From positions 13,967,901-14,031,900 of the forward strand of contig NC_080542.1 of NCBI RefSeq assembly GCF_028640845.1: a DNA stretch of 64,000 nucleotides, read 5' to 3'. The position numbers were made by a program, and so were the translations under genes. Shown piece by piece: positions 1 through 43,746 of the stretch. The DNA comes from Ahaetulla prasina (Eukaryota > Chordata > Lepidosauria > Squamata > Colubridae). The notes beneath the pieces are model-generated. The model was not told the DNA's origin and ran no database searches. It saw only the letters and a program-made list of their open reading frames with translations. Within the stretch, counting starts at the first letter, position 1; each line of letters begins with the position of its first letter.

Positions 1-205
1 TTGTTAGAATTCAGTATTGCAGGTGAACTCTGCCCAAAGCCAGGAGTTTGATTCTGACTGGCTGAAAGTTCACTCAGCCTTCCATCATTCTGAAGTCAGT
101 AACATGAGGACCCAAATTGTTGGGGGCAATATACTGACTCTGTTACTTTAGAACTGTAAAGTACTATCGGGTGATATATAAGTCTAAATGCTATTGCTAT
201 TGCTT
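1..205 (+). repeat. tRNA-derived SINE, 5' end outside the window
   Basis: The text 'gagtttgattctgactggc' looks like a diverged tRNA B box. It is followed by the body seen in other SINEs here (positions 42520-42665 and 53725-53885), including 'gaggacccaaattgttgg' and the tail 'tatataagtctaaatgctattg'. It ends about 25 bases before the splice acceptor of the unit A receptor exon, so it supplies most of that acceptor's upstream intron sequence. Confidence 0.75.
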
Positions 206-231
206 CTGCTACATTTCATTTGTTTCCACAG

Positions 232-1142
232 ACATGGATGATTGTTTGCCATGCCCAGAAGGACAATATCCAAACAACAACCATGATTCATGCCTCCCAA
301 AACAGGTAGTTTTCCTGTCTTATGAAGACCTATTAGGAACAACTTTGGCCACTACTGCACTCATCTTTGCTTGCATTGCCACTGTGGTGCTTGGGATCTT
401 CATCAAATACCAGGACACTCCCATAGTCAAGGCCAACAATCGGAACATCACCTACCTTCTTCTTGTCTCCCTTGTGCTCTCATTCCTTTGCAGCTTGTTA
501 TTCATTGGAAAACCTGAAAAGGTGACCTGCCTTTTGCGACAAACTGCTTTTGGGATTGTCTTCTCGGTAGCTATTTCTTGTGTATTAGCCAAAACCATCA
601 TTGTCATTTTAGCTTTCATGGCTTCAGTTCCAGGATCCAAGATGAAGAGATGGCTGGGCAAACAGTTAGATAATAACATTGTTGTTTCCTGCTCCCTCAT
701 TCAAGTTGTTGTTTGTACCATATGGCTTGCAATCTCACCCCCATACCCAGATGCTGATATGAACTTAGTGGCAGATGAAATCATCCTGGGATGCAACGAA
801 GGCTCTACAGTCATGTTTTACTGTGTCTTGCTATACCTGCTTTTCCTTGCCATTGTTGGTTTCAATGTGGCTTTTCAAGGTCGGCATTTACCAGACAGTT
901 TTAATGAGACCAAGTTCATCTTCTTCAGCCTGTTGTGTTTTTGCACTGTCTGGTTGTCCTTTTTCCCAACCTATCTGAGCACCAAGGGAAAATACATGGT
1001 AGCTGTGGAGATCTTTTCCATATTGTCATCTAGTGTAGGATTACTAGGCTGCATATTTTTCCCCAAATGCTTTGTCATTCTACTAAGGCCTGATCTGAAT
1101 ACTAAAAAACAATTAATGAGAGGCAAGAAAGAAGGAATGTAA
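232..1142 (+). CDS. V2R unit A, last exon (7TM domain), partial gene
   Basis: Final exon of a vomeronasal type-2 receptor, a class C GPCR that detects peptide or protein chemosignals at the dendrites of vomeronasal neurons. The acceptor AG is at 230-231. The exon opens with the last two bases of an Asp codon, then [13 protein letters not shown], the end of the cysteine-rich linker. Seven hydrophobic helices follow, then the class C signature [15 protein letters not shown] and a short basic tail ending EGM, with the stop at 1140-1142. About 302 residues, the usual size for this exon, with no stop or frameshift. It differs from the unit B exon at only 7 residues by eye. Exons 1-5 must lie to the left of the window, so whether the whole gene is intact cannot be judged. 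Confidence 0.95.
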
Positions 1143-1654
1143 TTCCATGACTGGTTCACTGAAAGAAAAAAATCATTGAAGACCACTCAGGAACTAGAAC
1201 TGATCCAGAATGAAGCTATTGGAAGTCATGGGAATCCTCTTATTATTTCTGAGTGCGCGTAACATTTTTCTACCTTAGAACTCTCCAAAAGTTGGTGAAA
1301 CCAATTATGACCCCAGATATTTGCACTCTTACTTTAATAAATGGAATATAAACAATAAAACACCTACTCCCCTGACATAACATTTTCAATTTCTTTCCTT
1401 CCTTCTTTTATGAAATTTTATGGGGAAAACATGAATACACTGTACTGTAGGAATTTTAAGAAAAAAAATGACTTCAATATTTAAATTACATTGTCATAAT
1501 CATGGTCATCCCATTAGTTTTTGTTCTGTTTTTACCCAAAACATCTCTAATGATATCCTAAATTCTTACTGTCAGGTATTAAAGAAATATAACTTCTTGC
1601 ATACAAAAGGACAGCCAACTATTATGGCTAAAGATAATCCATAGCTTACAAAAG
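1143..1654 (+). other. 3' UTR and downstream flank of unit A
   Basis: AT-rich sequence without an ORF. Polyadenylation-type AATAAA hexamers occur at 1337-1342 and 1355-1360. The block is repeated almost base for base after unit B (17147-17660), where both hexamers are mutated. Confidence 0.7.
1337..1360 (+). promoter_or_regulatory. candidate polyadenylation signals of unit A
   Basis: Two AATAAA hexamers, 1337-1342 and 1355-1360, lie about 200 bases after the stop codon, a plausible 3' UTR length for a V2R. Confidence 0.5.
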
Positions 1655-1737
1655 TCTCTCATTACTACTATTAATCTTCTCATTGTTCCAATCATCCATC
1701 TCCTTCCACTTATGACTGTAACTTTGTTGCTTGTATC

Positions 1738-1874
1738 CAGTGGTGGGATTCAAAAAATTTAACAACCGGTTCTCTGCCCTAATGATTTCTTCCAACAACC
1801 AGTTCACCAAATTGCTCAGAAAGTTAACAACCGGTTCTCCTGAAGTGGTGCGAACTGGCTGAATCCCACCATTG
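1738..1874. mobile_element. hAT-type MITE, 137 bp, 8-bp target duplication
   Basis: Terminal inverted repeats CAGTGGTGGGATTC and GAATCCCACCATTG, with one mismatch, bound the element. The 8-bp duplication CTTGTATC flanks it at 1730-1737 and 1875-1882. No coding capacity. The second duplicate copy has the same element at 17745-17881. Confidence 0.88.
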
Positions 1875-1914
1875 CTTGTATCCTTACGATTTATACTGAT
1901 ATTGATTGTTTCCT

Positions 1915-2298
1915 GTGTCAGCTTTGGAAGCCATACTAGGCCTGAAGCTTCCTTGTTGCCACTTTCTTGTGTGTGGGAAAGTAGGAGGGGGGAGGGGGAG
2001 TTAGTAGAGGGGCCCATTAGACACAATAACATTCTTCCTCTCAGTAAAGATCAGGCTGGTCCTGCAGCTGGAGAATGAGTGGTCAGAGTGATGTCTCGAG
2101 ATGGGACGGTTGGCGATTGGAGCATGTGATCGGCAGAGAAGTTAGGGGTTGGTTTTGGAGTTTTGATTTACTGAGGGAATACCCGGATGTCTCAGATTCG
2201 GATTTTCCCAGATGTGCCAGTTTACCTCCTAGTAAAAGAACTTTGAAAGATGCCTGCTTCAGAGTTTTTACTTGGGGAGGGGGCTTTCTGGCTTATTG
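1915..2298 (+). mobile_element. LTR-like segment inside the LINE tail
   Basis: It begins 'tgtcagctttggaagccata' and contains 'ctagtaaaagaactttgaaa' and 'tgcttcagagtttttac'. These resemble the solo LTR at 59277-59648 read on its minus strand. The right end is diverged and no target duplication was recognised, so the LTR assignment rests on this similarity only. Confidence 0.45.
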
Positions 2299-2425
2299 CT
2301 TATTTGTAGGCTATGACTATCATTAAGTATTGTACCTTGATGAAGGTATCTTTTCTTTTATGTACACTGAGAACATATGAACGAAGACAAATTCCTTGTG
2401 TGTCCAATCACACTTGGCCAATAAA

Positions 2426-2505
2426 ATTCTATTCTATTCTATTCTATTCTATTCTATTCTATTCTATTCTATTCTATTCTATTCTATTCTATTCTATTCT
2501 ATTCT
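2426..2505 (+). repeat. (ATTCT)16 microsatellite
   Basis: A perfect pentanucleotide array directly continues the AATAAA-containing LINE 3' end. This arrangement recurs at every copy of that LINE in the window. Confidence 0.97.
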
Positions 2506-2725
2506 TAAAAAGGTATTAAAAATTAGGCAAATTTCAGTTTCTTCTACAATGATTACAGTGGAAGTTTTAACTATAAAAATAGCTGAGCTTGTAGAAATGG
2601 AAAATATGGTCAATCTGGTCAGAGGAAAAAAACCAGAGCAAAAATATTTGACAGCCTGGAAAGATATAGAAGTTTTGTTGAAAGAAGAAAAGATCAAATT
2701 TAGGATTTCTAGGATTGGGAAATAA
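2506..2725 (+). pseudogene. possible LINE ORF2 C-terminal remnant
   Basis: An open stretch encodes a charged peptide with 'IAELVEMENMVNLVRGKK' and 'LTAWKDIEVLL', which resembles the C-terminal end of L1-type ORF2 proteins. The similarity is weak and from memory of the family only. The same block is upstream of unit C, and its right end also upstream of unit E (61665-61735), so it is an old component of the V2R spacer. Confidence 0.35.
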
Positions 2726-2730
2726 ATAAC

Positions 2731-2995
2731 AGAACAACAGAGTTGAAGGTATCTTGGACATCTTCTGGTCTAACCCCCTGCTCAAGCAGGAGATCCTGTA
2801 CCATTACAGACAAAAGGTTGTCCAGTCTCTTCTTAAAAATCTCCTATGATCAAACACCCACAACTTCTGAAGGCAAGCCATTCCATTGGTTAATTGTTCT
2901 CACTGTTAAGAAATTTCTACTTAGTTCCAGACTAGTTCATCCCTTAATTATTTCCACTCATTGTTTCTTGTCCTTGACCCATTCTTCTGTTCTTC
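2731..2995 (-). mobile_element. CR1 LINE 3' end
   Basis: On the minus strand it reads as the usual CR1 3' region: a coding end followed by 'caggggGTTRGACYAGAAGA'-type sequence ending near 'caactctg'. It is 5' truncated and has no intact ORF. Duplicate copy at 18725-18990. Confidence 0.8.
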
Positions 2996-3199
2996 TATTA
3001 CCCAATAGAAGGAAGTACAGAAGACATACCTATGTTTTCTTCTCTTTTCATTCATTTTCTTTTTCTTACTTTCTACCTTTGCTTATTTTGTTTTTATACT
3101 GTATTGGATATACACTGTTTGGGTGTGGGTGGGTGTGTTCCCTGGATGGGTGTGCAAACACACACACACAAAAGAGACAGATACATACATACAAAAAAT

Positions 3200-3681
3200 C
3201 AACAGAGTTGGGGACATCCAAAACGGGCAGCTAAACCTCATCACAGAGAGGCGGCACTGCTACACAGAAATCTTTCAAAGAAATTGATTGGGAAGATGCC
3301 AGCTCAGATGCCATCAACTTCAACCTGTTGAGCACTGAAAATTTTGGAAAGAACATAGAATTCAAAATTGGTACATATTCCTCCATCACACTGTAATTAT
3401 GAAATAACCACAATTATTGCTGCATGGTGACTTCCTGGTTTATGAACATTCCCTCGAGATAGGAGGATAAGTGAACAGTCAAGGGTACTAACATCACATG
3501 TTACATTGATATAAACAATGACGTCACATTCTCTTTCATGAAGGAGAAGAGAGGTAGAACTACACTGCTGGGATTATTGGTAGTTGATTTTATGTGGTTC
3601 TGGCTTTTAATCAGCCGAGTCCTTCCATGTGGTGTTAAAAAAATCAATCAGACTATTTGGAATAAAGCAGGAAGGTTCTCA
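3200..3681 (+). promoter_or_regulatory. conserved block upstream of V2R exon 1 (unit B), candidate promoter/5' UTR
   Basis: The same roughly 450-base sequence precedes exon 1 in units B, C (19195-19676), D (42780-43525, split by a SINE) and E (61880-62384). Landmarks are 'acttcctggtttatgaaca', 'aggaggataagtgaacagtc' and 'actgctgggatt'. It may hold the promoter, 5' UTR or an upstream non-coding exon. The frame is open back to 3538, but the start at 3682 is preferred because it begins the hydrophobic signal peptide directly. Confidence 0.5.
3519..3526 (+). promoter_or_regulatory. perfect CRE octamer TGACGTCA
   Basis: A palindromic cAMP-response-element consensus about 155 bases before the unit B start codon. 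Units C and D have TGATGTCA and unit E has a further changed version, so only B carries the perfect site. Confidence 0.4.
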
Positions 3682-17146
<13,465 letters not shown>

Positions 17147-17660
17147 TTCCATAACTGGTTCACTGAAAGAAAAAAAATCATTGAAGACCACTCAGGAACT
17201 AGAACTGATCCAGAATGAAGCTATTGGAAGTCATGGGAATCCTCTTATTATTTCTGAGTGCACGTAACATTTTTTACCTTAGAACTCTCCAAAAATTGGT
17301 GAAACCAATTATGACCCCAGATATTTCCACCCTTACTTCAGTAAATGGAATATAAACAATGAAACACCTACTCCCCTGACATAATATTTTCAATTTCTTT
17401 CCTTCCTTCTTTTATGAAATTTTATGGGGAAAACATGAATACACTGTACAGTAGGAGTTTTAAGGGGGAAAAAATGACTTCAATATTCAAATTACATTGT
17501 CATAATAATGGTCATCCCATTAGTTTTTGTTCTGTTTTTACCCAAAACATCTCTAATGATATCCTAAATTCTTACTGTCAGGTATTAAAGAAATATAACT
17601 TCTTGCAAAACAAAAGGACAGCCAACTATTATGGCTAAAGATAATCCATAGCTTACAAAA
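17147..17660 (+). other. 3' flank of unit B
   Basis: About 97% alike to the unit A flank. The two AATAAA hexamers of A read AGTAAA and AATGAA here, so the polyadenylation site is unclear. Confidence 0.6.
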
Positions 17661-18499
17661 GTCTCACATTACTACCATTAATCTTCTCATCGTTCCTGTC
17701 ATCCATCTCCTTCCACTTATGACTGTAACTTTGTTGCTTGTATCCAGTGGTGGGATTCAAAAAATTTAACAACCAGTTCTCTGCCCTAATGATTTCTTCC
17801 AACAACCAGTTCACCAAATTGCTCAGAAAGTTAACAACCGGTTCTCCTGAAGTGGTGCGAACTGGCTGAATCCCACCATTGCTTGTATCCTTACGATTTA
17901 TACTGATATTGATTGTTTCCTGTGTCAGCTTTGGAAGCCATACTAGGCCTGAAGCTTCCTTGTTGCCACTTTCTTGTGTGTGGGAAAGTAGGAGGGGGGA
18001 GGGGAGTTAGTAGAGGGGCCCATTAGACACAATAACATTCTTCCTCTCAGTAAAGATCAGGCCGGTCCTGCAGCTGGAGAATGAGTGGTCAGAGTGATGT
18101 CTCGAGATGGGACGGTTGGCGATTGGAGCATGTGATCGGCAGAGAAGTTAGGGGTTGGTTTTGGAGTTTTGATTTACTGAGGGAATACCCTCAAATTCGG
18201 ATTTTCCCAGATGTGCCAGTTTACCTTCTAGTAAAAGAACTTTGAAAGATGCCTGCTTCAGAGTTTTTACTTGGGGAGGGGGCTTTCTGGCTTATTGCTT
18301 ATTTGTAGGCTATGACTATCATTAAGTGTTGTACCTTGATGAAGGTATCTTTTCTTTTATGTACACTGAGAACATATGAACGAAGACAAATTCCTTGTGT
18401 GTCCAATCACACTTGGCCAATAAAATTCTATTCTATTCTATTCTATTCTATTCTATTCTATTCTATTCTATTCTATTCTATTCTATTCTATTCTATTCT
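17661..18499 (+). mobile_element. (ATTCT)n-tailed LINE 3' end, duplicate copy
   Basis: Duplicate of 1655-2505, with the same hAT MITE (17745-17881) and LTR-like segment inside. The terminal (ATTCT)n at 18425-18499 is one unit shorter than its partner. Confidence 0.8.
17745..17881. mobile_element. hAT-type MITE, duplicate of 1738-1874
   Basis: Same 137-bp length, inverted ends and CTTGTATC target duplication as the first copy. Confidence 0.88.
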
Positions 18500-18724
18500 T
18501 AAAAAGGTATTAAAAATTAGGCAAATTTCAGTTTCTTCTACAATGATTACAGTGGAAGTTTTAACTATAAAAATAGCTGAGCTTGTAGAAATGGAAAAGA
18601 TGGTCAATCTGGTCAGAGGAAAAAAACCAGAGCAAAAATATTTGACAGCCTGGAAAGATACAGAAGTTTTGTTGAAAGAAGAAAAGATCAAATTTAGGAT
18701 TTCTAGGATTGGGAAATAAATAAC

Positions 18725-18990
18725 AGAACAACAGAGTTGAAGGTATCTTGGACATCTTCTGGTCCAACCCCCTGCTCAAGCAGGAGATCCTGTACCATTC
18801 CAGACAAAAGGTTGTCCAGTCTCTTCTTAAAAATCTCCCATGATCAAAACCCACAACTTCTGAAGGCAAGCCATTCCATTGGTTAATTGTTCTCACTGTT
18901 AAGAAATTTCTACTTAGTTCCAGACTAGTTCATCCCTTAATTATTTCCACTCATTGTTTCTTGTCCTTGACCCATTCTTCTGTTCTTCTA
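18725..18990 (-). mobile_element. CR1 3' end, duplicate copy
   Basis: Duplicate of 2731-2995; same end points and 5' truncation. Confidence 0.8.
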
Positions 18991-19194
18991 TTACCCAATA
19001 GAAGGAAGTACAGAAGACATACCTATGTTTTCTTCTCTTTTCATTCATTTTCTTTTCCTTACTTTCTACCTTTGCTTATTTTGTTTTTATACTGTATTGA
19101 ATATACACTGTTTTGGTGTGTGTGTTCCCTGGATGGGTGTGCAAACACACACACACAAAAGAGACAGATACATACATACAAAAAATCAATAGAG

Positions 19195-19676
19195 TTGGGG
19201 ACATCCAAAACGGGCAGCTAAACCTCATCACAGAGAGGAGGCGCTGCTATACAGAAATCTTTCAAAGAAATTGATTGGGAAGATGCCAGCTCAGATGCCA
19301 TAAACTTTAATCAGTTGAGCACTGAAAATTTTGGAAAGAACATAGAATTCAAAATTGGTACATATCCTTCCATCACACTGTAATTATGAAATAACCACAA
19401 TTATTGCTGCATGGTGACTTCCTGGTTTATGAACATTCCCTCGGGATAGGAGGATAAGTGAACAGTCAAGTGTACTAACATCACATGTTACATTGATATA
19501 AACAATGATGTCACATTCTCTTTCCTGAAGGAGAAGAGAGGTAGAACTACACTGCTGGGATTATCGGTAGATGATTCTATATGGTTCTGGCTTTTAATCA
19601 GCCGAGTCCTTCCATGTGGTGTTAAAAAAATCAATGAGTGGGTCAGACTATTTGGAATAAAGCAGGAAGGTTCTCA
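19195..19676 (+). promoter_or_regulatory. conserved block upstream of V2R exon 1 (unit C)
   Basis: Duplicate of the unit B upstream block. The CRE octamer is TGATGTCA here. Confidence 0.5.
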
Positions 19677-39094
<19,418 letters not shown>

Positions 39095-39940
39095 TTCCAT
39101 GACTAGTTCAGCAACTGATATATTGATTGAAGACCACACATAAAATGGAACTAGTGCAGAATGAAGCCATTGCAAGTTGTAAGAATTATTTCTGAGTGCT
39201 TTAGGCACTTATAAATTTCTCCTACCTTTGTCCCCGAAACAAATTGGTGACAACAAATTATTAACCCAGATATATCCACCATTATTTTAATAAATGTAAT
39301 ATAAACAATGAATATCTTATTCCCCCGAAAGAATATTGTCACTTGCTTTCCTTCCTCCTAATTGGTTTTATAGAATAATATTGAGAATACATTAAAATGT
39401 TGAACTGTTGGAGCTTTGAGATTAATGATTTCAATTCTCAAATTACATTGTCATATTTCTGGTCCTCCCATTGGTTTTTGATCTGTTTTTACCCAAAGTA
39501 CCTCTAATCACCAGTGTTATGGGCAAAGGAATTGGTCTACAGTTAACTGCAGATCCAAATGTAAGCCCACCTAGTGATTCTCCTTAAACCTTAATCATAG
39601 ACATGCACATCATATACAGTATGTATTCTGGTAATCCTTGATCCAGGCTCTGTCCCAATTCATAAACCAACACAGGATAACAAGGTTACTTGACCAGTCT
39701 ATTTTTTCTTTTTGTAACTTATTGTTGATATTGTGATAGTAGCTCATAATCATTTTCCACTTGACTGGAGTCAGTCTTCTCACAAAGATACAGTGTGAAA
39801 AACGCTAAACGTTATGAAGATCAGATACTTTTTTTCATTTTTAAAAAATTGTGATGTTTGTATGCCCTGTTTCTTTTATAAGGCCATAATTATTTTTTAC
39901 AAAAATGGTGAACTAAACATGAACAATTTAATTAGACATG
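39095..39940 (+). other. 3' flank of unit C
   Basis: Candidate AATAAA at 39289-39294. Only about 80% alike to the A/B flanks up to about 39500, after which no repeat or gene is recognised. Confidence 0.55.
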
Positions 39941-39945
39941 AAAGA

Positions 39946-40145
39946 TGATGATGATGATGATATCCATTCAGTCATTTCTGACTCTTGGTGTTTCAATGGA
40001 TCCAGTCTCTCCACATCTTCTAATCTTGCACTACTTCTTTGAGTTTTTCTATGCTCTGGCTGGTGTCAGTTTTGATTGTGTCCAGCCACCATGTCTTTTG
40101 ATTGCCTGGTTTCCTTTTACTATAACTTGTAGGCTTATCCCAATG
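39946..40145 (-). pseudogene. Bov-B (RTE) LINE ORF end
   Basis: On the minus strand it encodes a degraded Bov-B ending: RWLDTIK-like start, IEKLKEVVQD, KMWRDWIH and KSQK, then (ATC)n. These are the usual last residues of RTE/Bov-B ORFs. Confidence 0.65.
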
Positions 40146-40540
40146 GAGAGGTCAAATGTGTCACCAGTCATAAGTCCCTTTGCACCTTTGCACAAGAGAA
40201 CTAAGTACAGCCCACCTTGAATTCTTTTCTATTCTCCTGCTAATTTCCCTTGACCGTTAGTAGTTCAGATTCTTGTGCAAAACTTAAACTTATGATAAAT
40301 CTTTATATAAATTTTGAACTGCCTAGATCTCCTGATTTCCCTAGTCCTTGACATTACCTCTTCCAAACACAATTGCTGTCTCCAGTGAATTCCCCCATAT
40401 GACATAGCTAAATTAGTGAGATGCAGTTTTGTGATTTTTGCCTTCTAGTGATATATACAGTGTTATGCACTCCTGTGCTTGCCTGTTAGAAATTGAAATT
40501 ACCCACACATTAAAAGTTTTAAAATTGTCCTAATTTAAAA

Positions 40541-41250
40541 CCCATCATGCTCTCGTGACCTCTCGCTTGGACTATTGCAATGCTCTCTACATGGAGCTCC
40601 CCTTGAAGAGCACCCGGAGACTCCAGTTAGTCCAGAATGCAGCTGCACGGGTGATAGAGGGAGCAGTTCAGAGCTCCCATGTAACACCCATCCTGCGCAG
40701 ACTGCACTGGCTGTCTGTTGTCTTCCGGGTGCGCTTCAAGGTATTGGTGACTACCTTTAAAGTGCTCCATGGCTTAGGACCAGGATATTTACAGGACCGT
40801 CTATTGCCATCTTCTATCTCCCAGCGACTGGTGCGTTTTCACAGAGAGGGACTCCTTAGGGTGCCATCAGCCAAGCAATGTCAACTGGCGCCCCCAGGGG
40901 GAGAGCCTTCTCTGTGGGGGCTCCTACCCTGTGGAACGAACTTCCCCCTGGACTTCGTCAACTATCCGACCTTCGGACCTTTCACCGCGAACTTAAAACC
41001 TATTTATTCCATCTAGCTGGACTGGCTTGATTTTAAAATTTTAATTTGCTTTTATGGGTTTTAAAGTTTTGTAAATTTTTATAGGGTGTTACTGTATTTT
41101 AAAATTTTTGGCCAATCGAATAAGTTTTTTAAGGGGTTGTTCTTAATATTATATGTACTATTTTCTTTGCATTTTATTTTGGCTGTGCACCGCCCTGAGT
41201 CCTTCGGGAGAAGGGCGGTAAAAAAATTAAAATATTATTATTATTATTAT
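40541..41250 (+). pseudogene. L2-clade LINE 3' fragment
   Basis: Open frame 40555-41016: TSRLDYCNALYMELPLKS, RRLQLVQNAAARVIEGA, HVTPILRRLHWLSV and FKVLVTTFKVLHGLGPGYL are the L2 RT C-terminal landmarks. The 3' end is 'accgccctgagtccttcggg' plus a short (ATT)n. Confidence 0.9.
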
Positions 41251-41403
41251 CAATTGTTGCCCAGCTACTGGAAACTGAAAGTTCTATTTATTCTGCAACT
41301 TAGTATGTTCTAAAGGTCTTTTTCTCTTTTCCTTTATTTTCCTGGTTTTACCTTGTTATGTGTAATAATTCACCTTATTAATAATTCATCTTACATCTTA
41401 AAA

Positions 41404-42500
41404 TAATTCAGTGGAGAACTGGAAATCTGCATCTACCACAAACCCACACAAATGGACCAGATCCTCAGCTTCAAAAGCAATCACCCTACCACACACAAAA
41501 GAAGCGGTGTCCAGACCCTCTTCAGAAGGTCAGGACACACTACACTAAGAAAAGCAGAAGATAAATGGCTGATGATTGATGTCTTTCTCTGCAATGGCTA
41601 TCTGATAACTTCACATTCCAACACACAGCATACAATCCACAACCCACCACACAGCCAAACACCATGCAAAAAACAACCTTACCATACACAAAAGGGATGT
41701 TGGAAATGACAGCTAGAACTCTCCAACCTCTAGATATAGCAATAGCCCAAGAACCCACAGCCACATTCTGTCAGGAATTATCCAGAACCAAAGAAAATAT
41801 ACAGAAGGATGAAAAAACAACAACAATGTAATTTACAAAATCAATTATAACAATTGCAAGCAATTTTATGTGGGACAAATATCGTATCAATTAAAAACCA
41901 AGATCCATGAACACTGGCTGGCAGTCAAATTCCACAATCCCAAATCCCTAATTTCCACCTGCACTGACACAAAATAGCATGAATTCAATTGCAGCAATAC
42001 AAGAATCATTGGTCACACTACTACCTGCCATGCTCATGAGTTCATCAAAGCCTGGCACTCCACAAGCAACTCCATCAATAGACACATTGACCTACAACCA
42101 GTCGATGAACCCCCTCAGAATTCAAATCAGTCACACAGCCAACCAGAGACAGCATCAACCATCAACCAACCCATGCAAGCCCCCCCCCCCGAACTAGCAC
42201 TTCAGCTCCCATGATCCTCACCTGACATAACATCCCCATCAAAAGACCCATTGCAAGACACTCTGGTGATCCACACTTGACCCTTCACAAGATCCACCAC
42301 AAGATCCTCACTTGACACACCTACATCTGACCCATCTTAAGACCCTGACCTGATGTAACCCTGACTTGATGTGATCTTACCATCATAAAACCTACTGACC
42401 ACACAAAGCCATCATAAACCGAACACTGACATCCCCTAAATTCCACTGAAGACATTATCTAGCTTAGTAATGAAACATTTGGAAACCAACCCACAAGCTC
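41404..42500 (+). pseudogene. Penelope-like element, RT end and GIY-YIG domain
   Basis: Pieces in order: LEICIYHKPTQMDQILSF, SNHPTTHKRSGVQTLFRR, then NNCKQFYVGQISYQLKTKIHE (GIY-YIG in degraded form), NSINRHIDLQPV and a Pro-rich tail to about 42210. A long 3' UTR contains a hammerhead-like motif at 42446-42476. Several frameshifts. Confidence 0.78.
42446..42476 (+). ncRNA. hammerhead-like ribozyme core (candidate)
   Basis: CTGAAGA, one extra base, ATTA...TAAT stem, then GAAAC, with the same spacing as 25584-25614. The stem is weak. Confidence 0.4.
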
Positions 42501-42519
42501 AGAGAAAAAACCTATCCCT

Positions 42520-42668
42520 CCAAGGTTGACTCAGCCTTCCATCCTTCCGAGATGGGTAAAATGAGGACCCAGATTGTTGGGGGCAATATGCTGACCCTGT
42601 AAACCGCTTAGAGAGGGCTGTAAAAGCACTATGAAGCGGTATATAAGTCTAAGTGCTATTGCAATATC
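42520..42668 (+). repeat. SINE 3' part
   Basis: Same body and tail as 1-205: 'gaggacccagattgttgg' and 'gcggtatataagtctaagtg'. Confidence 0.75.
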
Positions 42669-42779
42669 TCATTAGAAAGTTCCTTAGCACCATATCTTCT
42701 GAAACCGCCACTTCTCTAGATCATTATTGTTCACAATTACACACACACAGTAACATAGATGCATACATACAAAAATCAA

Positions 42780-43525
42780 CAGAGCTGAGGATACTCAAAA
42801 CCTGGGAGTAACCTCATCACTGAGAACAGGCACTGATACAGACAATTCTATCATAGAAATAGATTGGGGAGATACCAAAGGGCCTCTGGTGGCTCAGCAG
42901 ACTAAGTCTGTCTGTTATTTAATACAGCTGCTTGCAATTACTGCAGGTTCAAGTCCCACCAGGCCCAAGGTTGATTCAGCCTTCCATCCTTTATAAGGTA
43001 GGTAAAATGAGGACCCAGATTGTTGGGGACAATTAAGTTGACTTTGTATATAATATACAAAAGGATGAAGACTATTGCTTGACATAGTGTAAGCCATCCT
43101 GAGTCTTCGGAGAAGGGTGGGATATAAATTCAAATTAAAACAAAAAACAAAAAACAAAAACTGAGGTACCATAAATATCAACAGCTCTGAAACTTTTTTG
43201 AGAGAAAATAGAAATCAAAATAGGTAACTATTCCCCCACCTCACTGTAATTATGAAGTAACCTTAATTAATACTGCACAGTAACTTCATAATCATTCCCT
43301 TAGGAGAGGTGGATAAGGGAACAATCAAGTGTACTAATATCTCATGTTTAATTGATATGAACGTTGATGTCACGTCCTCTTTCATGAGGGAGAAGACAGG
43401 CAGAATTACACTGCTGGGATTGTTGGTAGTTGATTCTATATAATTCTGACTTTCAATCAACTGAGTCTTGCCATGTGATTATGAGGGGTAAGAGATTTTG
43501 GAACAAAGCCGGAAGATTCTCAGTT
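42780..43525 (+). promoter_or_regulatory. conserved block upstream of V2R exon 1 (unit D), split by a SINE
   Basis: Matches the upstream blocks of B, C and E on both sides of a SINE at 42885-43160. An in-frame upstream ATG at 43481 offers an alternative start. Confidence 0.5.
42885..43160 (+). repeat. full-length tRNA-derived SINE with L2-like tail
   Basis: The tRNA-related head has A box TGGCTCAGCAGA and B box GGTTCAAGTCCCACC. The body contains 'gaggacccagattgttggg'. The 3' hairpin CATCCTGAGTCTTCGGAGAAGGGTGG resembles the L2 3' end and is followed by A-rich sequence. Confidence 0.85.
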
Positions 43526-43746
43526 ATGTTATTTTTGGCACTGATGATAGTTCTAGCAGTTGCATTTTATGGCCAGAGAAAGATTCCTCTGGCTAAATGT
43601 CCTATTAAGGCACCTCTGCCTATTGTCCACAGATATTACCAGCCTGGGGATTTCATCATTGCTAGCATTACCTCTCAAGTCTACATTTTTTCAAGCCAGG
43701 TAACTTTCCAGAAGCCACCTTCTGATGAAACCTTTGATGACCTTTT
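43526..43746 (+). pseudogene. unit D exon 1 (intact exon of a pseudogene)
   Basis: MLFLALMIVLAVAFYG, KCPIKAPLP, YYQPGDFIIASITSQVY; donor TTTT|GTAAGT. One codon shorter at the start than B and C. Confidence 0.88.

Larger units (their letters stand above)
1655..2505 (+). mobile_element. 3' UTR of an (ATTCT)n-tailed CR1-group LINE, interrupted
   Basis: The parts 1655-1737, 1883-1910 and 2300-2505 match the 3' end of the LINE whose reverse transcriptase is seen at 29977-30956. Shared marks are 'ttccacttatgactgta', 'gtaccttgatgaaggtatc' and 'tgtccaatcacacttggcc', followed by AATAAAATTCT repeats. A hAT MITE (1738-1874) and an LTR-like segment (about 1915-2298) interrupt it. The same composite occurs upstream of unit C (17661-18499), so all three insertions predate the duplication. 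Confidence 0.8.

Noticed and set aside
452..700. Minus-strand frames inside the V2R 7TM exons (also 16456, 38404, 56796)
   Set aside because: They recur only because the sense exon is conserved; no start context, splice sites or protein similarity.
3538..3681. Upstream in-frame extension of unit B exon 1
   Set aside because: The 48 codons before 3682 are not open with similar sequence in C and E, and the signal peptide starts naturally at 3682. It is more likely 5' UTR.
42885..42970. tRNA gene
   Set aside because: The A and B boxes belong to a tRNA-derived SINE head; the body and tail that follow match other SINE copies and no clean cloverleaf is present.
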